Below are positions 48,101 through 58,217 of a stretch of 64,000 bases of DNA, piece by piece. Origin of the DNA: Episyrphus balteatus (lineage: Eukaryota; Arthropoda; Insecta; Diptera; Syrphidae); assembly GCF_945859705.1 (NCBI RefSeq), contig NC_079137.1, positions 30,561,322-30,625,321 of the forward strand, in the 5' to 3' direction. The position numbers and the translations under genes were made by a program. Under the pieces are notes generated by a model. That model was given only the letters and a program-made list of their open reading frames with translations, was not told the DNA's origin and ran no database searches. Positions within the stretch are counted from its first letter, which is position 1. Each line of letters starts with the position of its first letter.

Positions 48101-51100
48101 GCGAGAAGTTCGTTTCCAATTAATAATAGTTGACTAGTTGTAGGTCAGGCCTAGGACACTTCAGGGCAGTACTTAATAAAATATTTCATAAGGCGCAAAA
48201 AAAAGGAAGCTTTTTGCGTATCGAATTCTAATACAATTTTAAACTTTTTTGTGTCTCAGAACTTCTAAGATTTCTCAAGTATTTCTGTCCAATTGTAACC
48301 GTGATGAATTTAATGAACATTTTTAATATTAAAGCCAAACTACAAGCTGCTAACTTTGGTTCCCAAAAAAAATTTCGAAAACTGTTTTGCGTTTGTAATT
48401 TTGCATAAAGAAGTTAATGTATAATTACTATGTCTTAAGGCAGTTAAATCAATCCTAAGTAATCTTAACATGGTTAGATAAATATAACCCCTGAATACAG
48501 CCTTGTGATACCTTACTCATATGAAATACCCTTCATCGTGTAGCAAAAAGTAATGACTAGTCCGTAAAATTTCAAAGGTAATTTGATTTTATTTGCAATG
48601 AATTTTGAATTTTCCGATTTCGCGAATGACGTAAATGCCTTTACATAGTTCATTATATATAACCGTACACAACTTACCGAAGTTCAATTTGAGGTCAATA
48701 TGTTTTAATTGCAGGTCATTGATTTACTCAACCCAGGATCAGCCCGCAAGCCACTAGCGGTAAGGTGGTCGAAAAAGTCTGGAGGCTTTTTTGTGGAGAA
48801 CCTGTTTACTGTTGACTGTGAGGAACTGGATGATTTGTTAGCCGTACTCGAAGAAGGTAAGGCATTGTTTTCTCAATGAATTTTGAATGCTATCAATCGA
48901 TTTGTTTGGAAAATATTGTAAAAAAGAAGAGGAGCAATATTACTACAATTTGACAGAGTTTCATTCTTTTCGATTGTAATATTTTTAAAGAACATTATGT
49001 ACATATATAAAAAGAGTATAGAAATCTATCGATTATTTTAAAACTAAAACGTTGAAGGTCGTTGCTGCACTGTCGATTTTGATGGAGGAGTAGAGGAGTC
49101 GTATATGAAAAGTATCTAATGAGTTTATGAATTATTGCTGTTCATTTTTTCTATCGAATGGAATGATGGAATGAGAAGCCTTCGTTTAATATTTACAAGT
49201 TAAGGAAGTAGCAATTAGTTAGCGAGCTTTTATCAGATTGATGTTTTGCTTAAATCGTTTGATAAAATGTTTAGATTAATAGCTGTGTAATTTTGTTGTT
49301 GATTTCGAATAAAACTTGTAATTACTATTGTTAGAATTGAAACATTGATTTATGAATGTATTATTATTATAAAAAAATGAGCAGTTTTAAAAATGCTATT
49401 TATACCTTTACAATATTTATCTAGTTTTTTTTTTTTTTTATTTTTAAGGAATGCGAAATCGAGCAACAGGATGTCATCAAATGAACGAACATTCGTCAAG
49501 ATCACATACCATTCTTACAGTTCACATTATTTCTGAACAACAAGCTGGTGGAAATGTTTTTATTTCGAAACATGGTAAAATAAATTTCGTTGATCTAGCG
49601 GGAAGCGAATTAACAAAGAAAACATTAAGCGAAGGCAAAACTCTTGAAGAAGCTAATAATATAAACAAAAGCCTTATGGTTTTGGGTAAGCATTAGTTTA
49701 CTTTAGCTATAAGAATATAATGCTTCTGCTATCTTTACTGCTGAGGAAAACGAAGATGAATATGCAGTCATTGATATAAACCCTTGTTTCAATATTTTAG
49801 ACCTAGGTTTACAATCTGAAAGAATAGCAGTTAAATAATCTATCCATACTGGAGAGTTCAGTTCCATTTCCTTACAGTTGCGTTCTAAAAAATATAGGCA
49901 CAAGTACGTAAAGTAGAGAACGGTAGAGAGGGTCACTGGGAGCTTAAAAGATTTTCGGTAGAATAAAGCTTGAGCCATATCCACCAATGTAGATTTAACG
50001 AAAAACAAGTTTAAAGTGAGTAACGCATCGCTGACTGATGTATTCAGGCTTAGGGAAAATGACAGAGCATCAGCTCTTATATTTAGGAAAACTGACGTTA
50101 TTTAATCTCTCAAAAACCACATAAAGCTGCGATTTGAAATTGCTAGACTTAGGACGGGTTTTAAATCCTGGCTACTCCCAAAGCACGTTTTAAAAATTAT
50201 GAAACAAAAAACTATTCTCATTCGATAGCCTTTGGTCGTAGGACACGACACCTACCCAATTAAAAAAAAAATATTCGAAGAATTATAAATGATATATGAA
50301 CAAGGGTACCGAATGAAAATCAAATAACAATTTTAGATGAGAATAGTTTCTTGTTTCATATTTTTAGAACGTGATTTGGGATTAATCGGGTTTTAGTTTT
50401 TGAGCATATTTTTTATATAAACTGTTTTCATCTTGAAATTGCAAGTGTTACGATTATAAAAATGGACCTTGAAAATCGCGGCTTGTGGACATGACCTTCA
50501 AATCGCGACTTGTGAACATGACATTTTTCTAGATCTTTGGAGTAAGTTTTGGATTACAAAACGAAGATTTTGAGCTAAACTTTTTTTTATTCTTCACATC
50601 GTGGTTCACCTTGACCTTGGACAAATCCAAAATTAGTAGTAAATTTTATATCAATTTTCAAGTTTCCAAAACAAATCAACAATTAAAAATCATCAAAGTT
50701 TAAAAGTACGCGGCCACTGTGGCGTATGTTTTGGCTAAGATTTTTTGTTTGGTAAAGAAACAATTAAATATGTTAAGGTTTGCGGACCATTTAAATTATC
50801 TATTGGTTATTCGAAATTTTACAAATGAGAATAGCTGAATTGGATCTTGTGAAGTTTTCAAGGTTCGGACCACTTAGATAGAGAAATTTTTTACTACCTT
50901 ATTTTTCATCGGGTGCTCATACAAAGGTGTTATTTATTTTCAAACTTACCTACATTATACCAAAAAAAACCCAGGTTTTCCTACTTTTTTGCCATAAAAG
51001 CTTTTAAATGTAAAAATCTCACAAAATCTAAAAAACTTTATAAATATTTTAGGCTACTGTATTGCGTCACTAAGTGATACGAGGAAACGCAGCGGACACA

Positions 51101-52179
51101 TACCTTACAGAGATAGTCAGCTAACAAAACTTCTAGCTGACAGCCTGGCGGGAAATGGAGTCACCCTGATGATAGCTTGTGTTTCACCATCTCAATACAA
51201 TTATGCTGAAACTTTAAATACTCTTCGGTATGCTGCTCGAGCAAAATTAATCCGAACTAAACCCGTCATTATGATGGACCCCAGAGAAGCTCTTATTCTG
51301 AGTCTCAAGCGTGATATCCATTCCTTAGAATTAGAAAATGATCACTTAAAAACAGCTTTGAATCTTCATCATGAAACGCATATCACTTCGGATGTGGCTG
51401 TAACAACAGAACCAAATGTTCCAAAAGTACCTTTAGAACGGTTATCAGAATTGGAGGGATCGGATTTGGCAGATTTGGTGAAGCTTTACATGCAGGAAAA
51501 TGAGACACTGAGACAGGAGAACTCACATCTTTGCACAATAAGAGAAATAATAATGCGCGATCAGGAAATTGTTTGCAGGGAAAATGAACGTTTGCTCAAA
51601 AAATTGGAGGATGTTAACAAGTAGGTTTTCAAATTCTTGAAACCAAAAAAAGTGATTCGAAAACGCACAATCAGAAATAAATGTTTATTTAAGTGTTGGA
51701 AATTTTATATTTAACCAGAATACAACTAATTTTCAAAATGTTTGAAACAAAAATTGTTTTCATTAGGAAAAGGCTGACCATAAACGGCCTTTAAAAATTT
51801 GCTTTTTTTTTTCTTTTAAATAAATTCTTTTCAGAGTTTGTGTTCGTTCACCGTTAATTCCATCTCGACCAGCGCTATCTTCAAATTCTGGTAGCGAAGG
51901 TGATACAGAGATTTGGACAAATCCTCGTGATGCTGAGTCACCATTGGTTAAAAATATATATAATTTTTATATTTTATAATACGAGTTCTTATAAATAATG
52001 TTTTACAGAATAAAGATCTTGTTGGACGAATTTCAGAAAATAAAGATCGAATTTCTGAAGAAGCTCAGAGAGCAATAGATAAGAGGCGAATTGGAAAGAA
52101 TATTCTGCACATGGCAGACAATTTTCGGATGTATGATGACAAAAAGAGGCAGAATGAAAGTGAATACATGCCAGAGTAA
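36118..52179 (+). CDS. Klp54D: KIF12/Klp54D-type kinesin motor protein
   Basis: A microtubule motor that hydrolyses ATP. Nine coding exons: 36118-36329, 46732-46903, 46963-47190, 47258-47398, 48715-48856, 49449-49685, 51053-51620, 51835-51946, 52009-52179. All introns are GT-AG and every phase joins correctly, giving about 660 aa. Exon 1 encodes a basic, Ser/Asn-rich head of about 70 aa. The motor domain starts at VVVRVRPLNEKE (about aa 100), with P-loop GQTGSGKT at 188-195, switch I NEHSSRSH at 311-318, switch II DLAGSE at 347-352 and YRDSQLT at 396-402. Coiled-coil-like heptads follow at about 440-570. An N-terminal motor plus a short stalk fits KIF12, whose Drosophila member is Klp54D. Lying near MESR4 supports this. 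The C-terminus is uncertain because the terminal TAA overlaps a perfect splice donor. Confidence 0.85.
37483..38023 (+). mobile_element. Repeat family D, copy 1
   Basis: It begins TGCACGACTGGGGTCGCACG and ends with AGAGCAAGTAC, the inverse of GTACTTGCTCT found near its start, so it has short inverted ends. Near its right end is the family core GGGACCCACTTTTT followed by CATCATCGTAATG. It is non-coding, 541 bp. Confidence 0.65.
38606..38767. repeat. Cluster of ACTATCGAA motifs
   Basis: ACTATCGA or very close variants occur about seven times in 160 bp, with irregular spacing of 12-40 bp and one inverted copy (CCGATAGT). It may be a degenerate minisatellite or transposon subterminal repeats. 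Confidence 0.5.
38820..39484 (+). mobile_element. Repeat family D, copy 2 (lacks the left end)
   Basis: It contains the family signatures AAAATCGTTAGAGCCG (38825), the core GGGACCCACTTTTTTGGCAT at about 39369, and the right end CCTATATCGCAAGTA (to 39480). The left-end sequence TGCACGACTGG is absent. Confidence 0.55.
41631..42320 (-). mobile_element. Repeat family D, copy 3 (inverted)
   Basis: On the minus strand it starts with TGCACGACTGGGTCGCACAA (from 42320) and ends TATATCGCAAGTA (41631 side), with the core AGTGGGTCCC visible at about 41741 on the + strand. The orientation is opposite to copies 1, 2 and 4. Confidence 0.6.
42645..42715. repeat. Solo end of the MITE family found at 50158-50396
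   Basis: TTTCAGATGAGAACATTTTC and the following 50 bp match, with substitutions, the right terminus of the MITE in the sixth kinesin intron. The other end was not found nearby. Confidence 0.45.
43789..44447. mobile_element. hAT-like non-autonomous element, GC-rich
   Basis: It starts CAGTGGCGTAC and ends, inverted, CAGGGGTGTAC, both good hAT-type termini. It is flanked on both sides by the 8-bp direct repeat TTTGGTAG (43781-43788 and 44448-44455), the hallmark hAT target duplication. The interior has repeated GGGGCCCC and GGGGACCC blocks, very unlike the AT-rich surroundings. Short ORFs here are Gly/Pro-rich artefacts; there is no transposase. Confidence 0.85.
47399..48714 (+). other. Kinesin intron 4
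   Basis: A 1.3-kb GT-AG intron (GTGAGT to TTGCAG). No element or gene recognised inside. Confidence 0.75.
48857..49448 (+). other. Kinesin intron 5
   Basis: A 592-bp intron from GTAAGG to TTTTAAG. The joined codon is G|GA (Gly), just before the switch I exon. Nothing else is seen inside. Confidence 0.75.
49686..51052 (+). other. Kinesin intron 6
   Basis: A 1.37-kb intron with joined codon G|GC (Gly). It holds one MITE. A 101-residue reverse ORF at 49703-50008 has no domain I can name. Confidence 0.75.
50158..50396. mobile_element. MITE with ~65-bp inverted ends
   Basis: The sequence around CAAAGCACGTTTTAAAAATTATG at the left matches, inverted, AAATCACGTTCTAAAAATATG at the right, and both continue into GAAACAA.AAACTATTCTCAT. 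Total length is about 239 bp, non-coding. A solo end of the same family lies at 42645-42715. Confidence 0.65.
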
Positions 52180-52868
52180 GTAAAATGTTTGAGCCTAGCT
52201 GATTCGAATCGAAAATACCCCCTACAAAATAATTAACAACAGCTTCTGATAATTTGCCGCTGACTGGCTGAGTAAGGTTAATCATGTTTAATTTCTTCAG
52301 TTGATAATCACTATTTCTTGGTATCAAAAGTTAAATATGATTAATATTGTCAGTTGCTGATACTAACTTAATGGCTAACATGCTTACAAGACTGATAGTA
52401 GACAGGTACAGATATCTCGAATTTCAACTCGTGGCTTAGATTAACTTAACTTTGAAATAAAATAATAAATAATTAAATATATATATTTAAAAATGCTTTA
52501 CAGTCTGCACGGAGTTACACTGCCTCTAACTTAAAAATGATATTTATAAAAGCTTTTTAAAGTTTAATAAGCCCATTTTAAGTTAAAGGCACTCAGAGGT
52601 TGACATATATAATAGTTTCCTCAGCTCGGTACTCTGTTGATATTAAATATAGCATTTACCATTTACAAAGAAAGAAAACTATTGAGTCCATTAACTTTTA
52701 TTATTAATAACGTTTAGGTTGGATCTAATACCTAAAATTTAAATTCTTTCTTCCATTTTTGAGGCAGAATTTAATAGCCTATCGTTAACATTGTATTTTC
52801 TTTTCGTGTCAGCGAAGTAACAATTTAAAAAACTTCAACTTATGTACATTTGTTTTTTTCTTTTTTAG

Positions 52869-52881
52869 TATGTTGGTTTGA
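52869..52881 (+). other. Possible alternative last kinesin exon
   Basis: If the donor GTAAGT at 52176 is used, the strong acceptor at 52868 (a long T-rich tract ending TTTTTTAG) joins in phase and encodes Asp-Met-Leu-Val before TGA. This would replace the terminal Glu-stop and lengthen the protein by three residues. It is a prediction only. Confidence 0.25.
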
Positions 52882-53320
52882 TTATTTAGAAAAGGGACCT
52901 TTCAACATACTTTCTTGAAAATTAATATTTTTTTAAAAATAATATTAAAAGTAATTTGAATTTTTAAAAAATGTACCTATAATAAACAATAAATCTACCT
53001 ACTGAATGTACTGATTTTGGATTTACATATTAAGTACCTAATATTTCCTAAGTTTGGTAAGTACAGATCTACAGTGAATTTTTTGGAACATTTTTTGATG
53101 CCTAAATAATCGTAAGCCCAACTTTTAAAAAATTTAATGTCCTTTCATTTAATCTGGACGTAATACACATGAGCATTTTATAAGTGATTTACCAAGGAAC
53201 AATAATTTAGGGAAATCCATGCCAGCAAATTTTGAAAACAATTATTTCGAAATATTTGTTTCGTAATTTTCTTTCAAAGTTTTGATTTTGAAAATTATTT
53301 TTTCAAAAACTATTTTATAT
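52882..53320. other. Intergenic, 3' of the kinesin gene
   Basis: AT-rich, presumably including the kinesin 3' UTR. No distinct element seen. Confidence 0.4.
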
Positions 53321-53321
53321 A

Positions 53322-53461
53322 CCAGGGGTCAAATCAAGGCATACGTTCGTTAAAGTATGGCCGTTATCTGTCCCTACTTTTTTCTACTGATTAAATAGAG
53401 ATGGCAATAGTCAAAACGTTAACGTATGATCGTAATCGTGTGCTGTTATTCGACCCCTGGT
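53322..53461. mobile_element. 140-bp MITE
   Basis: Inverted ends CCAGGGGTC.AAT at the left (53322) and the right (53461) enclose a 140-bp interior whose arms stay loosely complementary (GCATACGTT with its inverse AACGTATGA). The target duplication is not clear. Confidence 0.6.
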
Positions 53462-53828
53462 TTAATTAAAAAGAGAATTAAAGAAAAAGTTTTTGGCTTT
53501 ACAAAAAAGTATAATGCGTTAATATAGGTGTAACCGTTGAATTTTAATAATTCTTTTCAAAAGTAAGACAGTTTTTGAGAAAATTGCTCCTCAAGGCTAA
53601 ACGGTAGGGAATGAAACGCCCTATACCATACGAATTTTCCTATTACATTACATTAACGTCGAAACGGAAACGGTAGATAGGGTAGGTGGTAACAGTTATC
53701 AGAAAAATAATAAAAAAAATCGCAGCCATAAATTTTGTGAGTTATGGGCATTTGAAAAAAAGTCGAAAAAATTGTCACCCTGTGACGGTTTTTCATTTGC
53801 CGTGACTACAAATCTAAACATCTACTAG

Positions 53829-53872
53829 TAGTAAACTACCACCTCCAATGGAACAGGGCTATTATCGACTAC
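53829..53872. repeat. Solo terminus of the MITE family found at 56516-56670
   Basis: AGTAAACTACCACCTCCAAT followed by GGAACAGGGCTATTAT is the same terminus seen at 56637-56670. The partner end was not found nearby. Confidence 0.55.
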
Positions 53873-53949
53873 AGTCATGATCTCGAATGGGATCACAGAC
53901 ATAGCTCTCCCATTTACTGCTTCACACTACGGCTCCGCATGTGGGGTTC

Positions 53950-54080
53950 GCCGGTTAATTCGTCTTCTCATCTACTACTTTTCCAAAAAGTCTCCACTTG
54001 ATGCTCGCGATATAATGCTCAACACATTCTTTCACATTAAATTTTGACATTTTGTTCTCATCGTTGTTGTTGCAAGAAAA
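53950..54080. repeat. Fragment related to MITE A
   Basis: The stretch from CATCTACTACTTTTCCAAAA through AAATTTTGACATTTTGTTCTCAT to TGTTGTTGCAAG aligns with 960-1075 inside MITE A. The terminal inverted repeats of A are missing here. Confidence 0.6.
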
Positions 54081-54088
54081 AAATAAAT

Positions 54089-55078
54089 TGCACGACTGGG
54101 GTCGCACGTACTTGCTCTTATGCTTAAAGTAACTATAATGTTGAAGCTTTTTATTCAAGAAATTTAAAATTCGATATTTTGAAGAAATTTGAAGTAGTAT
54201 AAAAAAATTAAATCTGTTTTTATAATTAATAAAACTCCGTTTTAAAATATCTTAAAAAAAAAAAACAAATATGCCATTTTATTTCTCGTATAAAAAGGTA
54301 TTTTTAGAAAAAAAAACTTTGAAAATTTTAGGAGCCGTTTTTTAAAAAAATAATTTTTTATATATAAAATTTTTTTAACATTTTTCAAAAAAAAAGTTGG
54401 TATGCCATTTTGAAGAAATATTTAATTTACACATAAAAACTAAATTTCAAAATTTTTCATTGATCCGTTTTCAAAAAATTGATTTTTCAAAAAAAAATTT
54501 TGAAATATTTTTTAAAAAACCAAAAATGCGTTTTTTGAAAATTTTCTAAAATTTTAATATTATCTTTACTTACACACTTTTGTATAAAAATTTTCATTTA
54601 AATCGGGTTAATTTTGTACGGATATTCAGAAACGAAAAAAACCGTTCTATGACAGGTACCGTTAATAACGGTACAAAAAATATTTTTTTTATTTAAAAAG
54701 TTGGCCCTTATGTGTAGTATTACACACAAAAATTTTAATCAAAATCGTTAGAGCCGTTTTTGAAAAAAATTAACTTTTCTATTTCCGTTATATGGCAGGT
54801 ACCGTTAGTTTTGGTCATTAAAAAAAAATTTCAATTTCCCCTCTAGGGAATCACCAAAAACTGCTAACTACCAAGTTTGAAGAAAATCACTTCCCTCGTT
54901 TAGGCTGCAGCTCCAGATAGAGACAGACACACAGACAGACAGACAGACAGACAGACAGAATTGCCGGACCCACTTTTTTGGCATTCTCCATCATCGTAAT
55001 GCCATGTAAAATTGTTATCTCGAGTTCGATTTTTTTTACGAATCCTAAACTTGCCCTATAGTACCTATATCGCAAGTA
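54089..55078 (+). mobile_element. Repeat family D, copy 4 (longest)
   Basis: At 990 bp it has both family ends: TGCACGACTGGGGTCGCACG at the start and CTATATCGCAAGTA at the end. Inside are several spaced copies of AAAATCGTTAGAGCCG-type and ATGGCAGGTACCGTTA-type sequence, then a GACA microsatellite (about 54922-54959), and the core CCCACTTTTTTGGCATTCTC. It is non-coding. Confidence 0.65.
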
Positions 55079-55241
55079 ATAAGAAGCAAAAATTTAGAAG
55101 GGGAACAAAAAAAAAAATGAGAATAAAAAAGGTATTCAAATACTGCCGTCAAAAATATGTATGTATGTACCTATATTTGTACATACGTGCATTGTTTATA
55201 GAAATGGTCGAAAAACACCAAAGATTAGATCTGTTTGGGTA

Positions 55242-56163
55242 GGGAAACCGACGAAGTTACGAATACTAGAGTTACTGGCGACAGAGTTACGAGCGTCAAA
55301 GTTACGCGAAACCGAAGTTACGAAAAACTAGAGTTACGAATTCTAAAGTTATGTTAAGCTATGACATGTGATTTTTGGGTTGGCAACAATTGCGAGGAAC
55401 GACATGGAATTATGGAAATACAAACAAGAGATTAACATTTTTCACATTTGTCAGAACTAAATGAGTAAAGCGAAAATGGGTGTTATTTAATCTTGTAAAA
55501 TTTTGATTGGATAGGTATAGATATACATATATGGTTTTGTTTTTGTAAGGGCCAGTTGTACAAATGTTTAATCCATGGATCAGCAACTTTTATTTTCTGA
55601 AATCGGTAGCAAGTCTGAAGTTTAGCACTGGTTCAAGGTTAATATATGTAGAAATAGCCACATTCATGCTTGAACCGACGTTGACCCGCAGCTAATCCAC
55701 CGAAATCGGTGGGTTAAATTCCTGATCCGAGGCTGAACCACGTTTGTACAACTGGCCCCAAGAAGATCGCAAAAACGTTGAAATAGAAAAAAACATGAGT
55801 ATACTTATGTACCTAAGTTTGGGGGACATAATTGAATTTAACTTCTTATTTGTCCAACTAATATTGCAAATACGTATTTTTTTTTTTCTATTAATTAATA
55901 TAATTATTCATAGCGTATTTTGTAATACCCACTTTGTTATTATTTATATTAAAATAATAACCAAACTACCCCTTTTTTACAGACGTTATTTTGGTGTGGT
56001 GAACTGTTGTTGCAATTGTTGCCAACCCAAAAATCACATGTCATAGCTTAACATAACTTTAGAATCCGTAACTCTAGTTTTTCGTAACTTCGGTTTCGCG
56101 TAACTTTGACGGCCGTAACTCTGTCGCGCGTAACTCTGTTATTCGTAACTCCGTTACCATTTC
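55242..56163. mobile_element. Mutator-like (MULE-type) non-autonomous element
   Basis: Two arms of about 160 bp (55242-55400 and 56005-56163) are inverted copies, and the inner 100 bp appear identical. Each arm carries five or six spaced GTTACG motifs. The 9-bp direct repeat GTTTGGGTA flanks the element (55233-55241 and 56164-56172). A 9-bp target duplication plus long inverted ends is typical of Mutator-like elements. The AT-rich 600-bp interior has no transposase. Confidence 0.75.
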
Positions 56164-56398
56164 GTTTGGGTACTGCCTAAAACAGAAATATTTTTACTTT
56201 TTTCAACTTTTCTAACCCAATTCCTGTTTGGGTACTCTGAAATTGTGCTTTTTTTCACAAAAAAGATGGCAGCGAGAGAGAAAATAAGTTCCCCTTCTTG
56301 CGATTTTCTACCCAAAAAATTTGTTCTGACAAAAATCTGAAATCTGTCAAAAGGTAGTGCTTTCTCTGTTTTACATATTTGGTCTTGTCGCACAACAT

Positions 56399-56880
56399 AA
56401 ACAAAACAAACTATAAACATGGCGGTGTGGTTTTTTCTTGTGTTTTAATTTTAATTTATTGCGTTTTAGTGGCACTATAGTGCTCAAAATATATTATAAT
56501 ATTCGAAGTAAAAATTATCCCCGTTCCATTGGAGGTGGTAGTTTACTCATGAGTAGATCTAGTACTAGAATTAACACAAGATCTTCTACTCGAGGAGATA
56601 GGAATGTGTAGTTGTTGTACTAGATTTCTACTCACGAGTAAACTACCACCTTCAATGGAGCAGGGCTATTATAAAAAAAAAGTGTTTGACGTGTTTTAAT
56701 ATTTTTCGTTTTTTTTTTCAATTTGTGTTGTTTAAATTTTTTGATAGAAAAAAAACAAACTACAAACATGGCGGTGTAGGTTTTTTTTTGTGTTTTTATA
56801 TTAATTTATTAAGTTTTAGTGGTTAAATGCTTAAAATATATTAATATTTGAAGCAAAAATAATAAAAAATTGTTTGAAAA
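56399..56880. repeat. Diverged ~120-bp direct repeat split by a MITE
   Basis: The sequence around AACATGGCGGTGT is present at about 56399-56515 and again at 56750-56880, both followed by similar TTTTAGTGG and AAAATATATTA blocks. A MITE sits between the copies. Confidence 0.5.
56516..56670. mobile_element. 155-bp MITE with ~40-bp inverted ends
   Basis: CCATTGGAGGTGGTAGTTTA at the left matches, inverted, TAAACTACCACCTTCAATGG at the right. Similarity extends through ACTC.TGAGTAGA inward and a few bases outward. The interior is non-coding. A solo terminus of the same family lies at 53829-53872. Confidence 0.7.
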
Positions 56881-56939
56881 AAAAAATGTTTTCATATTTT
56901 TCACACTTTTGAACAATTTTGCGTTCTCTAAGAGGATTT

Positions 56940-57005
56940 TATCCCCACTCCTTAAAATTTGACAGTTTTCATATTTTGTCCAAAAAGAACCCAAACAGAC
57001 CTATT
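56940..57005. repeat. Direct repeat, left copy
   Basis: AAAATTTGACAG, a TTTCATATTT block and GAACCCAAACAGACCT occur in this order here and again at 58143-58217, 1.2 kb to the right. Inverted pieces of the same motif (CTGTTTGGGTA) occur at 55231 and 56229, so this is a dispersed family. Confidence 0.55.
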
Positions 57006-57415
57006 AATAGAATAGGGATGTAAAAGAATCTGTCAAAGCCAAATATCTGACATCCCCAACCTTGATGAACATGACAGAAACAAATTTTAAATTTAATAAA
57101 ACTCGGGTGTTAAATTAATTTTAGTATGAATTTATTGTTCTAAATTGTTCCTGACTGTTAAAAAACTCTTTCTTGTCAAATTGATTTTTTTGTTAAAAAA
57201 CATAACAAAAATGATTTCTAATGGAGAAACAAAAATGTCAAGTTCATCAAAGTGGACAGTTCGACTTTTGAGCACTTCTTGCTTAAAAGCCCTATGTTGT
57301 CTTTTTGAAAGCAATAGTATTATTTTTACTACAGTAACAAAACCTAAAACAAGTTGTTTTTTTTTTAATCAATATGAAAAATAAAAGAAAAATAACAATT
57401 TTTCTAAGTTCGATT

Positions 57416-58045
57416 CACCGGCACACAAAATAAGAAAAGCGTCATGTACCAGAAACCAGACCTATCTTTCTATATGTTTTTGGGCACGCTGAATCTGAAT
57501 TTGAAGTCCGTTTGTCCCTGTCACCCTCCAGTTTTGAGTAAAATGGAAAAAACTAAAAAAAAGGAAGATTTTTTGCCTTTTTTGGGGTATTTTTTACATT
57601 TTTCTCAAAACTGGAGGGTGACCGAGCAAAACGGACTTGAAATTCGGATTCAGCGGGTCCAAAAACATATAGAAAGATAGGTCTGGTTCCTGGTACATAC
57701 AACTTTTTTTTTGTGTGCTGGCACTTTCGCGACATGTCGCTTTCATCCCCGGCATACAAAAAAAAAAGTTTCATGTACAAGGAACCAGACCTATCTTTCT
57801 ATATGTTTTTGGACGCTCTGAATTCGAATTTCAAGTCCGTTTTGCCCGAACACCCCTCTAGTTTTGAGAAAAATGCAAAAAACTCCACAAAAGTCATGCA
57901 AATTCAAACGAAATGCAGTCACAGCTCAAAACTGGAGGGTGACAGGGCCAAACGGACTTGAAATTCGGATTCAGCGTGTCCAAAAACATATAGAAAGATA
58001 GGTCTGGTTTCTGGTACATGACACTTTTTTTTTTGTGTGCCGGTG
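57416..58045. mobile_element. Fourfold hairpin element P5
   Basis: The ends CACCGGCACACAAAA and its inverse bound 630 bp. Inside, one ~120-bp arm (with CCAGACCTATCTTTCTATAT, then AAGTCCGTTT, then CTCCAGTTTTGAG) occurs four times in the order forward, reverse, forward, reverse. It therefore makes two hairpins side by side, while the whole is also palindromic. The centre is the perfect 12-mer GCGACATGTCGC at 57729-57740. Arms are highly similar. There is no ORF of its own. Confidence 0.8.
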
Positions 58046-58142
58046 TTATTAATAGACATAATTGAAACTATCATCAATCAGTTGTTGGCATTGATGTCCT
58101 AAAAGCGTTTGAGTACTTGGGCACAATTTTTCTTTCTTTGAC

Positions 58143-58217
58143 AAGATTTCATCGCCACTCTTCAAAATTTGACAGATATTTCATATTTCTGTCCAAAACG
58201 AACCCAAACAGACCTCA
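58143..58217. repeat. Direct repeat, right copy
   Basis: It matches 56940-57005: AAAATTTGACAG, then ATTTCATATTTCTGTCC, then GAACCCAAACAGACCT. The two copies flank the P5 element and the sequence around it. Confidence 0.55.

Noticed and set aside
49703..50008. 101-aa reverse ORF in kinesin intron 6
   Set aside because: It vaguely resembles a transposon-type protein but I could not match any motif, so no call is made.
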